Positions 23,501-34,100 of a stretch of 64,000 bases of DNA are shown one piece after another. The DNA is from Pyrocephalus nanus (lineage: Eukaryota; Chordata; Aves; Passeriformes; Tyrannidae): the NCBI GenBank assembly GCA_038380795.1, contig CM076265.1, forward strand, positions 4,142,001 through 4,206,000, written 5' to 3'. Both the position numbers and the translations under genes were made by a program. The first letter of the stretch is position 1, and each line of letters starts with the position of its first letter. The notes under the pieces are model-generated. The model was given only the letters and a program-made list of their open reading frames with translations, had not been told where the DNA came from and did not search any database.

Positions 23501-26500
23501 GGCACTGAACAGGTTCCCCAGGGCAGTGGGCACAGCACCAAGCCTGACAGAGTTCAAGGAGTGTTTGGACAACACTCTCAGGCACATGGTGAGACTCTGG
23601 GGGATGCTCCTGTGCAGGGCCAGAGGTTGGACTCCATGATCTTTGTGGGTCCCTTCCAACTCAGCATGTTCTGTGATTCTGCGATTAAAGGAAAAGCGAA
23701 ATATTTGTGAATCAATCCACTTGCAAACATATAGTTCTATACTTTCTACAACGTGTTTTGAATTCTAGTTTATATGTGCCTTAGACATCAGAAATGAGGA
23801 CAGACATCTGTAAACGGATCATTCCTAAAGGACACACCAGTGAACAGAAAGAAATCAACACCTGCATGTGCACAGGCTCGAAATGTCTGTACTGGATCAC
23901 CTCTTAGAGAAATAAAACGACATTCCACTAGATGGCACTGGAAGCCAACAAAGACAGCACCAAAAGTCACCAGAAGAAGAACAAAAGAGGGAAAAAAAAA
24001 AATCTCAGTATTTAAAGGAAAAGTTTCTGGAAGTTCACATTTCAGATTAGCTCTTTGACAACCATATACTTTCGGAGTGCTTCCAATTTAATGTTTTCCA
24101 GGTGCATACAATACTTTTTACATGGATGACTCTGAATGTATGCTTACTGTTAAAGGAGATTTTTGCCATTATATTATTGTCCAGTTCACCAAAAGAACAG
24201 AATCTATTGTCCACGGGTCAGATTAAATTAAGCTGCAGCCATCCAAGTACCAGCTGGTAAATCCGTGTAATCCATGGATAGTGGATATTCGTGTGATGCT
24301 ATTTACTTAAAGCATATATTTTTGCCCCATAATGTTCTCTCAAAAGGTTCTTGACTGGATCACTCTTGATTTACTGCCATATGTGAACCATCTCTTTTGA
24401 TTGCTGCCAGTGCTGCAGTTCCTCTAGACACAGGAGGCCAGCAGCAAGCTTTTAGTTATTCAACACCTATGTCTGCCCTTTTAAATGGGTTTTATACATA
24501 ACATTGACTTCATTTTGGATTAAAGGCAACTGTAGATAATATTAATTATTACCATGCTTGAGGCAATTCCCTCAGCTTGTTGTTTCATACCATGAAATGC
24601 TGGGCAGCTAAAAAAGCTTAACGGCCTAAAACACCAGCTTGTTTTTGACTAATTACCAGACCAGCAGCTGCAATATATTTACCTGATGGATAATATTTCC
24701 TGATAATTTTTTTTTTCCCAAACAGTTTACTGGCAAAAGATGGTGCCATACATTGTCATTTTGCAACTATAGCTAGCTCTGCCACACAGTGAGCAGAAGA
24801 GTCTACACCTACCCTTTGTCCTCCAACAAACTCCTTCTACAATAAAGAACTGGAGTGTTCAGAACTGGAAAAATATTTACTCAAAGATCTTACCAAGAAA
24901 AATAAAGGGTGGCTTTCAATGTAATTTTGGTGTTTCCTCAGTTCAAACTTGGGTTACTGCTCATAAATAACCTAGTTCAGTAGTTTTCCTGCATGAGTCT
25001 CTGGAAGTCAAACTGCACAAGATTTCAGTGTTCTTAAGAGGAAATAAATGCATAGACCATTTCCTGGACTATCATTGCTCTTTTAGAAACTCTTCAGTAC
25101 CCTTTCACGCTGTTTTTGTTTTTAATAATTAAAGAAATATTAATCAATCTCTCTGGGAGCCCCATAAAACTGAGTGCCTCTCTGGCTGCAATAAAACATA
25201 ACATTCACATGGCTGATACTTAACTTTTCAGCAAATTCATAATTCTTTATATCTCCAAGTTACACATTTCCCGCAGCCAGGAGATGACAGAAAAGAAGCA
25301 ACAAAAGAGATAAAATGTAACAAAAGCCAAAGAAGGGATGAAACAAATTAAATGACCAGAGAAAATAGAGCAAATGAATAATAAATATAATCATCAATAT
25401 CTCATGGTGCCAATGATTTTGACAGCCGAAATCAAGGCTGACTCAGGTATTTTGAAAAGTTTTTAAAAACTGAGCTGTTACTCACAAATCACTTGATTTT
25501 GTTTTTCTAGAGGGCCTTTGTTTTGTTATGTTGTGTACACACTTCATACAGCGATGGCTTTGTTTTACACAGAAACAGAACAACAAACATGCCAAACCCG
25601 CTGGGAAAGTGACTGGAACACTGTTGAATCCAAGAATACCCAGGTTCTGGATGGCTTTGGGAATGTCATCAGACAGAGGTTCCCATTTTACTGTAGAAGT
25701 GGTACAACAAGACAAATCACAGATGCATTATTCCAGAATTAAAAAGGCCTAAGCCCCTCGGTTAACTGACCAGTTGCCTGGGAAGAAACAAAATGCTTAA
25801 GTCTTGTTTTGCTCTCCTGATGATAGTTCATATGGTCTTGGCTTGGGGGCAAAATTTACCTTCTTTTTTTTAGTACCAAAAGCGACCCAAAATGTTGCCT
25901 GAAAGTGTGCACTCCTTGCCTGAAAACACAATGATGCCATTAACCATTCCGGAGGAAAACAACTGCTATGTCTCCTTTTTGGTGAGAGGGAAGGGACTGG
26001 CATTAATGTATTATTCATATTATTATCGTATATTAATAATAAACACTCCATGGGAGCCACGGGTATCAAACAGACCCCGCTTACCTTTCACGACCGCCCA
26101 TGGCCAGGGAAAGCCGGGAAGTGCTTTTGCAGTGAGGCATTCCCAGCAGCAGATGGCACAAAGTTACTGTCCTCCAGATATCGGTGCTCAATCCACGGCT
26201 CCCGCGAAGCTGCAGCAGTGCCACGGGAGACGACCCTGCAGGCAGGCTGGGGAGGAGCAGGACAGGGAATCTCTCCACACCTCCATCGCTCCCGGGAAGA
26301 AGCAGTGCTCCCCACGGGGAGGCAGCGCTGATTGGAAAAGCACACACAGCTTGTTGAGGCAGCCGTGGCGCTCCGAGTTAATGAGCCCCAATTAAAGTCC
26401 TACTCCAGATCCCTGTTTTGGGATGTTTCGGAGAGGGGAGAGAGGAAAAAAAACTCAGAAACAGCTCTGTGTAACCAATTTCCCTCAAACAGATATTTTC

Positions 26501-27190
26501 TCCTGTTTTCAAGCTGTTTATTTTTTCATTTATATATATACATAGACATAATATTTGTGTTTTCAAACCCTACAGATCCCTGTTCAGAATTCCTTATAAT
26601 CTAAAATCCTGCATGTAATACAACAGGTACGGGGTTTTATTTTGAAATCTATTTTTAATAAATTAATTTTTTTCCATTATATATAAAAATGAGAAACTTT
26701 AAAGTTTTCAGTATTTCACACAGACATCCTTTATGAATTTTCAGGCACTTCGGGGCTGTAACCTTGTTTTTTTGGGGGGACCCCTCATGACCCTCCCTCA
26801 TCCCCCACTCACCTCATTGCTCTCCCAGTGACATTTACTCACCCCCACAGAAGGCACAAAACAACTGCCCTGTCCAGCAGCTCAGTGCATCCATAAAGCC
26901 ATTTACCTGTGGACATCCCCTCTGAAAAGGGGGAAAAATGAAGGGAGGGCAGCCCCCCCAAGGGGTGGGAGTGCCCTCGCTTCTGTCCCACAGGCTGATG
27001 GATGCCCCACGGCACAGGGAATGTCCCCATGGATGCTGCCTTGTCTCCTGCTCAGGCTCCACTGTGCCATGTTCCCTCTCCATTCCTGCACTCTGGCCAG
27101 CGTCAGGAGACGCAGGAGCCAGGTCTGGAACATGTCCCCTGTGCCAGTCAAAACCAGACCAGTGGAAGCACTCACAGCTCTCCAGGAAGA
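20600..27190. other. Intergenic region between SPON1 and the inverted gene pair
   Basis: Mostly AT-rich unique sequence with a GT run at 21435-21455, a CR1 copy near 23385-23690 and a short GC-richer patch around 26050-26400. Short ORFs occur but none shows a conserved motif, splice structure or family resemblance I can name. I see no RNA gene. Confidence 0.6.
23385..23690 (+). mobile_element. CR1 LINE 3' end
   Basis: A well-kept CR1 3' segment in sense orientation. Ordered landmarks are 'gtgacaggaccaagggaac', 'ttcttcccccagagggtgg', 'gaacaggttccccagggcag', 'ggttggactccatgatcttt' and 'gggtcccttccaactcagc', ending with the CR1 tail 'attctgtgattctgcgatta'. The 5' end is truncated, as usual for CR1. 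Confidence 0.93.
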
Positions 27191-27197
27191 AGCTGAT

Positions 27198-27330
27198 TTA
27201 TTTAGCACAGATGCTCTGCAGAAGCATCCAAGCTGCAAACAGAGACCTCATCCTGGTCCTCATCATCTGGCTGGGGAGAGCTCCCTGGAGATGGGGGATC
27301 TCCAGCTTCCTATGCCACTGGAGGGTCTTC
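27198..27330 (-). pseudogene. Frame-shifted C-terminal tail of the Ser-rich ORF
   Basis: In a second minus frame this stretch encodes KLEIPHLQGALPSQMMRTRM and ends at a stop at 27198. It resembles ELEFPHLRGALPKWLLRTRK of the plus-strand copy (near 29870-29930). The likeness suggests this frame was the original C-terminus and that a small indel separated it from the main ORF. Confidence 0.5.
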
Positions 27331-28446
27331 TCCTGCACCGAGGGTGCTCGTCTGTGCTTCTCCAACACAGGGGGTGTTCCCAGCTGGCACTGCCACAGCG
27401 TCCCAGGAGTCAAGGGGTGGATGCTGGTGGCTGCAGGACTCTTCCTGCTGTGCTGCCTCCTCCTGAGAACGCATCACCAGAATGGGCTGGGCTCCCATTT
27501 TTACTTCCAGGCTTTCCTCGTCCATGTGCATCTTCAGGGATGAGTGAGTTCTGCTGACATCTGCGGCTTCGAGGGAGCAGGGAGGCTGGTCTACGGGGGC
27601 TGCTCCATCTGGAGTCTGGCAGTTCTCATTGAAGCTCTTGGAGGGATGAAGGCTCTGGGAAGAAATGAGGCTCTCAGAGGACTGGAGGCTTGTGGAACTG
27701 ATGGAAGCTCCCGAAAGGCGCATGCTCTCGGAGGAGTGGAGGCCTGTGGAAGGAATGCAGGCTCTTGGGAGGTGGAGGCTCTCAGAGGAATGGAGGCTCT
27801 TGGAGGGAATGGAGGCTTTCGGAGAGATGAAGGCTCTCCCATGGCACGGTCGTCTTGTAAGGATGGAGCGTCTCTTACAGAATCGGGTTCTTGGCAGGAA
27901 TGAGGATATGGAAAAGACGGAGGCTTGCCGACGGATGAGGGCTCTTGGAAGGACAGAGTTTCTCCGTGGGCTCTGGCTCTTGGAGGAAGGGGGGCTCTTG
28001 GTGGAGCCAGACGAGCTGCAGCAGGGCAGGTGGCCTCGCTCCACCAGCTCCTCCAGCTTCTCCCACAGCACCTGCCACGTCTCAGGATCCAGTGGGAAAG
28101 ACATCCCATTCCCAACCCACACCAGCATCACCAAATCCTGCAGCTCCTGGGCCACTGCCACGCAGGGGGTGCAGCTGGGGCCGCAGGGACAGGGGATGTA
28201 CTCGGGGCTCACAGGAGCATCTGGATGCTGGGGAGCGTTTGCCTGAGCTGTGGAGGAACTGGGAGCCTCCTCTGGAGCTACTTGGCTGCTCGGAGAGACC
28301 CTGGCCAGGCTCCCTGTGTTCTTCGGTGTCCCCAGCCCTCGTTGCTGCTGGTGGCCGATGGTCAGCCAGAAAACTGCAGTGGCCAGCAGCAGGACAAACA
28401 AGGAGAGGAGGATGTTGCCATCGCTCATGGCTCCGACATGGCCCAT
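27310..28446 (-). CDS. Unrecognised Ser-rich protein with one N-terminal membrane segment
   Basis: I do not recognise the family. The ORF is open from 28602, but the Met at 28446 has a good start context (CACGATGG) and gives 378 residues. Seen: one hydrophobic segment near residues 12-29 (LLSLFVLLLATAVFWLTI); a Pro/Ser linker; a Cys cluster (CPCGPSCTPC); a segment with PETWQVLWEKLEELVERGHL; and a long run of imperfect Ser/Leu repeats (HSSESLHLP, HSSESMRLS and similar), encoded by ~18-24-bp tandem DNA repeats. It resembles a broken copy in opposite orientation at 29240-29995. Compared with that copy, its frame shifts near 27330-27400, and the shared tail (EIPHLQGALP) lies in another frame down to 27198. 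Either it is a lineage-specific, fast-evolving gene or a recent pseudogene. The low-complexity ORF is also open on the other strand, so coding status is uncertain. Confidence 0.45.
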   Translation of the reverse strand: MGHVGAMSDGNILLSLFVLLLATAVFWLTIGHQQQRGLGTPKNTGSLARVSPSSQVAPEEAPSSSTAQANAPQHPDAPVSPEYIPCPCGPSCTPCVAVAQELQDLVMLVWVGNGMSFPLDPETWQVLWEKLEELVERGHLPCCSSSGSTKSPPSSKSQSPRRNSVLPRALIRRQASVFSISSFLPRTRFCKRRSILTRRPCHGRAFISPKASIPSKSLHSSESLHLPRACIPSTGLHSSESMRLSGASISSTSLQSSESLISSQSLHPSKSFNENCQTPDGAAPVDQPPCSLEAADVSRTHSSLKMHMDEESLEVKMGAQPILVMRSQEEAAQQEESCSHQHPPLDSWDAVAVPAGNTPCVGEAQTSTLGAGEDPPVA

Positions 28447-29239
28447 CGTGACTGTGCTGGGAGCCGGGGAGGGGTGGTGGCACCTCTTGTGTGGTGATGT
28501 CAGTCCTGTGGGAGAGGACACCTGTGTCATGTCATGGCCCTGCCTCACCTGGGCTTCGTGGGGGAGAAAGGGACTCCCTGTGGAGCAGAGCGGATGGAAC
28601 ATTCTCAGCCAAGTAGGACAGTCATGGGGAGGAGAAGGAGGATGTTGTCACCTCCCTCGCTGGCAGAGCATGGGACGTGGCTTGACCCATGGGACACCAA
28701 AGAGTCCTTGAGGAGGGCAAGCCCTGCTTAGCAACAACCCAACCATCCAACTGTTATCCCATCCTGAATCCAAACCCAGTGCTGTGCCAGCTGCTATGAA
28801 GAAAGGAACTCTTAATTATCAGCAACAAGCAGTACAGCACTCAGTTCTTCACCCAGCACACCCTGTACCTGCTCATCTCAAAGCTGGACACCTTCTCCAA
28901 AAGGATTCTGTGAGGGACGTGATTGAAACTCCAACTAAAATCCCAAAAAAGAGCATGCACTGCCTTCCCATAACACATGACCAAGGGTGGCCTTATGGCA
29001 GTGGGATTTTTTCTTTCGAGCTGCTTTCCCAGAGATTCATCTTTCTCCATCACCTCCTGAAGGGCCAATGGCAGCAATGCATTCATTGCCCTCTACCTCC
29101 AAACTGCTTCCCATCCAACAGGTCCCTGTGAGCATTCCTTTTCTGGTTGTTCCTACAAAGCCTTCACTAAACCTTGCAAAGATCTCACCATTCCACCCTC
29201 AGATTTTGCAGTAGCCAACACCTCCATTTGTGCTGCCGT

Positions 29240-29995
29240 GAGGACCAGGATGGGGTTTCTGACATCACACAGGTGTTCCCACCCACAGGTGGAACCCATT
29301 GTGGGTGGAACTGCAGGAGCTGGTGAAGCAAGGCCACCTGCCCTCCTGTGGCTTGTCCAGTTCCTCCAGCTCCTCTGGGAGCCTCCACTCCTCCACCAAG
29401 AGTCCCCACCCCTTGGAGAGCCTCTGCCCTTCCATCAGAGATCCTACATCCACCCAGAATCCTCCTTCCTTCCGAGAGCTTCCTTTCCCTCCAAAAGCCT
29501 CCATCCTTCCAAAACCCTACATTCCTCTGAGCGTGTTCTTCCATAAGCATCTGTCTCTCTGGAAGCCTCAGTGAGACCTGCTGGACTCAAGACAAACAAG
29601 ACCCTTTGGACAGGTCTCCCTGCTCCCTTGGAGCTGCAGGTACCAGTAGTAGAACTTGCTCATCCTTGAAGATGCACATGGCCGGGAAAGGCCTGGGAGT
29701 AAAAATGGGAGCCCAGCTGGCTCCGGTGAAGCGTTCCCAGGAGCAAGCAGCACAGCAGGAAAAGTCCTGGAGCCACCAGCATTCAGCCCAGAGCTCCCAG
29801 GACACTGCAGAGGTGTCAACTGACATCACCCTCCCCTCTGTGCTGGACACGTTCCTCCAGCAACCAAGGGAGCTGGAATTCCCACATCTCCGGGGAGCTC
29901 TCCCAAAGTGGTTGCTGAGGACCAGGAAGAGGTTTCTGTTGGACAGCTCTTTGGGAAAAACCTATTTAAAGCAGAGGCTCTGCAGATTTATCTGA
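29240..29995 (+). pseudogene. Broken inverted copy of the Ser-rich membrane-protein gene
   Basis: In the plus direction it encodes WVELQELVKQGHLPSCGLSS (compare EKLEELVERGHLPCCSSSGS), then Ser/Pro repeats. A stop falls at 29572-29574. A second frame from about 29606 carries CSLGAAGTSSRTCSSLKMHM, then KRSQEQAAQQEKSWSHQH, and the tail ELEFPHLRGALPKW, ending at TGA 29993-29995. At least two frame breaks and no recognisable N-terminal membrane segment point to a pseudogene. It is head-to-head with the 27310-28446 ORF. Confidence 0.65.
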
Positions 29996-30424
29996 GCTGC
30001 TGAGTACTCCCACTTGCAAGCAATAATTCTCCATTGCTCAGTAATTTTTCCCCCAGCCTTTACAAAAGAAGTTTCTGTTCGGGCAGTTGCAAAATAAGCA
30101 AGTTTCTGAATGCTTTGAGTGAGATTAGTTGTCACACAACTAAGTTTTTGATAAGAGATGATGAGCAAAGACACTGCGAATACACTGCTCGGTGGACAAG
30201 ATCAAGTTCGAGCTCCAAACAACCAGCAGAGACCCCCAAGGGACCACCAGAAGACCCCGTTTATTTAGGGGGTGACCGCTCCCGCTCACGGCTTCTCCCA
30301 TAATTGCAGCTCCTCTCTGGTCCTGGTTGTCATAATGAGGAGACTTGGGGGCTTGGCTGGGGGCTGGAGGTACGACTTCCAAAAGGCCCTGAATTCTCGA
30401 GGGAACCACGCCAGCAAAGTGGTG

Positions 30425-30560
30425 GCAATTATTCCTCTCAAGGAGCTGTAGAGAGCGAGAAGATCCCCCCCTGAGCCTCCTTTCCTCCAGGCTGAGCCCT
30501 CTGCAGCTCCCTCAGCCGCTCCTCACCAGGCTCGCCATCCAGACCCTTCCCCGGGGGGAT
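30425..30560 (-). mobile_element. CR1 LINE fragment, antisense
   Basis: 'cctgagcctcctttcctcca' followed by 'ggctgagccctctgcagctc' and 'cctcagccgctcctcaccag' is the standard antisense CR1 text. It is a short internal fragment just upstream of the ZDHHC13 promoter. The limits are approximate. Confidence 0.8.
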
Positions 30561-30612
30561 CCCTTCCAGCGGCGAAGTGTCGCCAGCAGAAAACGCTTCT
30601 TGTCCCCGACCT

Positions 30613-30671
30613 TGTGTGTGTGTGTGTGTGTGTGGAAAAATATACTGTGCGAAACCGAAAGAGTTGTTGTG

Positions 30672-30704
<33 letters not shown>
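30613..30704. repeat. GT run followed by a 31-bp T tract
   Basis: GT repeats lie at 30613-30634 and a T tract at 30674-30704, separated by 39 bp of unique sequence at the left edge of the ZDHHC13 CpG island. Confidence 0.9.
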
Positions 30705-30769
30705 CCGTGCGGCTGGCTGCCCTGCGAAAAGGGGGGAAAGGAACCATTTTTCAGGCGCAACCGAAAAGA

Positions 30770-31146
30770 GCTGGGAAGCCGCTGATCCGCCCTGCGCGGC
30801 CGGGAACGGTCAGGGACGGATCCCCCGCACGGCCCGGGGAGGTCAGGGATGGATCGCCCACACGGCCCAGGGAGATCAGGGATGGATCCCCCACACGGCC
30901 GGGGGAGATCAGGGACGGATCCCCCGCACGGTCCCGGGAGGTCAGAGATGGATCCCCCGCACGGCCCCGGGGAGGTCAGGAACGGATTCCCCGCACGGCC
31001 CCGGGAGGCCAGGCTCGATTCTCCCGGCCTGCCCCCTCACGGCGCCGGTCCCGCCCCGCGCCGCGGTCCCGCCCCGCCCGGGCCGTGTGTGCCCCGCCCC
31101 GCCGCCGTTCCCAGGAAGCGGGAGCAGGAAGCTGGAAGGCGCAGGG
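30770..31146 (+). promoter_or_regulatory. ZDHHC13: CpG-island promoter of ZDHHC13
   Basis: Dense CpG sequence without a TATA box precedes the first ATG. GC boxes (ccccgccc, cgccccgcc) lie at about 31050-31105, and purine-rich GGAAG motifs resembling ETS sites just upstream of the start. The left part is made of the 33-bp minisatellite. The transcription start is not determined. Confidence 0.7.
30810..31012. repeat. 33-bp minisatellite in the ZDHHC13 promoter
   Basis: The motif starting 'tcagggatggatcccc' recurs at 30810, 30843, 30876, 30909, 30942, 30976 and partly 31009. That is about six units of 33 bp (one of 34). Units are GC-rich with CpG-containing 'cgcacggccc' ends. Confidence 0.92.
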
Positions 31147-31167
31147 ATGGCGGGCAGCGGCCCGGCG
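31147..31167 (+). CDS. ZDHHC13: ZDHHC13 exon 1 (coding part)
   Basis: Seven codons, MAGSGPA, then donor GTGAGC. The start was chosen because the ATG has a G at -3 and at +4, sits in the CpG island, and joins exon 2 in frame at the Cys found at the same place in the human protein. Confidence 0.85.
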
Positions 31168-34100
31168 GTGAGCGGGGAGCCTGGAGACAGGGACAGGGTC
31201 GGGAGCGGGGTGGAGGGGCCGGCGCTGCCCGGGCGGGGGGTGCCGAGGGAGCGCCGAGGGCCGCGGCCGGGCGGTCCCCGCGGTGCTGCCTGAGGGGTTC
31301 CCACCAGGGGTTCCCACCAGGGGTTCCCACCCGGCTGCGTGGGTGGCACTGCGGCTCCCGAGCGCGTTTAAAGCCTTTCCCGGGGCCGTGATTTCTGGTG
31401 TGGCTGCTGTGGGTGAAGGCGTTGTGCCAAGGGGCCAGCCCTGCAGGGTGCTGATCGCCTCTGAAGTCTGGTGCACCTTAAGCACATCCCTGCTGTGCTC
31501 CGCGAATTAAAAAGGACTAGTCTCTTGTGGGGTGTGTTTAACTGTGCCTGAAATTGACGGCCTCGTTTGCATCAACGGAACTTGACACACGCCGTGGGAA
31601 GGAGGGAGGTGTTTGCGGTGTACAACGCATAATTAATAATGGCTGATGAATGCTTTGTTAACTGGCAGTGTAAAGGCCATTGCCACGGGCCTCACCGACC
31701 TCACATGCACAACAGTCACAGCGCCCACGGGGATAAAGGTCTGCCGGGACCCTATCCCATTGTTGAAGACCCCAGCACCTGCGATATCGTCAAGGCCACA
31801 CAGTAAGTACACGTTCTGAGTGTGCCAAGTGGTGAAATAGATGGGAGTGTCCTCAAACGTGAGCCAGGCTGGATATTCTTACAAAGGAAACATTTTCAGT
31901 TTCGTTTTTTCCCCTGCAGTGGAAGAAGTTTGTACTATACTGTGGGGCACATGGTGTGGCTCTTGGGGATGGTCCTTGTGCAGGGCTAAGAGTTGGACTT
32001 AATGATCCTTATGGGTCCTTTCCAACTCAGCACATTCTGTGCTTCTGTGAAGAAAGATCATTTACAGCTACTGTTGTAAATATTTTTATCATAAACAAAG
32101 CTATTTCATTCCAAGCAGGTATGTTAAGTAGAAGGTCTGTTAAGAGCCCAGCTCTTTTTGCAAGACTTCCATTGAATGCAGTGCGGAATTTGCTCAAGTA
32201 GGAACTGCTGGGTGATGCTCACAGAGATTTATTCTTTTTTTAGTATGTGGCTGTCTCCAAACTGGAGGATGTTTAACAAATGATAAATAAATTGATTTTT
32301 TTTTTTCCCCCTCATTCAAGGTATGGAATGCTGGAGCGGTGCAGAGAACTGGTAGAAGCAGGATATGATGTTCGACAGCCAGACAAAGAAAATGTGACTC
32401 TTCTTCACTGGGCAGCAATAAACAACAGACAGGAGCTGGTTAAGTAAGTTCAGGAGCCCCTGTGAAAGTAACACAAGTATTCTGCCACCGTTACTTATAA
32501 TCTCTTTGTTGCTTTTGTACTTGAAAACAAAGGAGCATGCTGCTTGAGGAGTAAAGCATGAAATTCAAATTTTAACCCAATTACCTCTGTGGAAATGTCA
32601 CTGCAATGTGGAGATAGCATGGTTTCTTTTTATGTGAAATCATGTAGTACATGAAATCATTTTCCTGGGTTTGGTTTGTTTAACAAACATGACAGCTGAT
32701 TTTATAAGTACCTTGCTAATGACTGTATTTTTTTATCAAATGTTTTCTAGAAAAGTGTTCTTCACTGCAAAAACTTTTTTTGATTTGCTTCTCTAGTGTT
32801 TGGGGTTTTTTTATTGTGAGCCATTGCCACACTACTAGAGCTATGTTATCATTAGTATGTATTTATTATGTCTTATTATGTTCTTAATCTTATTGTGTTG
32901 TTATTACACAGATATTACATTTCCAAAGGTGCAATAGTGGATCAGCTGGGTGGAGATCTGAATTCTACTCCCCTTCACTGGGCCATTAGGTATGTTGCAA
33001 GTGTAAATCTGTTAATATTAAAAGCTATAGTAGCATTCTGTGGGGTCCAAAGAACAAAGCACTGCTCGTCTGGAGAAAACATAACCTTAAATAATTATTC
33101 TGGGATAACTTCTCCGAGTGCCAACTCTCACACTGGAAGATCAGTGCTTTCTTCTAGACTATCAGCCTTCTGCCAGAGTTGGATACTTGGATGACTGCTT
33201 ACAGGAGAGATTACTGTAGAAAAACCACTTTATCTTAAATTAACAGTTTGCCCTAGGCTGATTTATTAAGGTATATATTTAATATAAATTTCCTGATACA
33301 CACTTGTAGCTTAAAAGTATTTTCCTGAATAAAAGCATGAGAATCTGAAAGAGAACTGGTTTTTTTTTTTTTGTGGAGTCTCTCTGAGAATTATTAGGGC
33401 GATGCTTTCATTAAAATACCCATTTTTTTTTACCATCTCTATAGTTTCATTTCATGTATCGTTATAGACAAGGACACCTACCCATGGTCATATTATTGTT
33501 GAAGTGTGGAGCGGATGCCAGTCTTATTGATGGGGAAGGATTCAGTAGCATTCATTTAGCAGTGCTCTTCCAACACATGCCCATCGTAGCTTACCTCATA
33601 GCAAAAGGCCAGGTATGTTGGTGACGTTCCCAGGTGTTGTGTTCCACGTGTGAGTAGCTGCCTGTGTGTAGGATGCATTTCAGAATTTGCTGGTTTGTTT
33701 TCTAGGCGAAAGGCTGGTGTTTTATAACTATTTTTCTGTGTTATAAGTTCAGATAAATCTACTTTTTTTTAATATATTTTTTAATTATTTTTTTTAATAC
33801 TTCCCTCTGTTCCTGTCATCCCCACATGTCCAGATTCACCTACATTTCAGAGTATTTAAGGAGCATTGCTAAGGCTGTGCAGATTTGTGGTGCTGTGTAA
33901 ATGACAACTGGTATTTAAACCTGAGAACAAAAAGTATGTGATGGATATTCATCCCTTATGATTTGATTACAGTTTTGTAACTAGTCATCCATGGAATTGT
34001 CCATCAATTGAAGTGTGATCAGAATAGATCAACAGACTAGGTCTGAATTTTTATTAATTTCTATGTTTTCTTTGTTTTGTATCTATGGTAGTTGATATCT

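Noticed and set aside
25892..26395. Plus-strand ORF of 167 codons in the SPON1-ZDHHC13 interval
   Set aside because: No recognisable domain, an overlapping set of ORFs in other frames, and no promoter or splice signal. Treated as chance in a GC-richer patch.
27544..28497. Several plus-strand ORFs opposite the Ser-rich minus ORF
   Set aside because: They are mirror images of the GC-rich tandem repeats. Only the minus frame shows a membrane segment, a good start context and likeness to the inverted copy.
30577..31293. Plus-strand ORF of 238 codons over the ZDHHC13 promoter
   Set aside because: It runs through a GT run, a T tract, the 33-bp minisatellite and across the first ZDHHC13 exon in another frame. 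It is an effect of composition.
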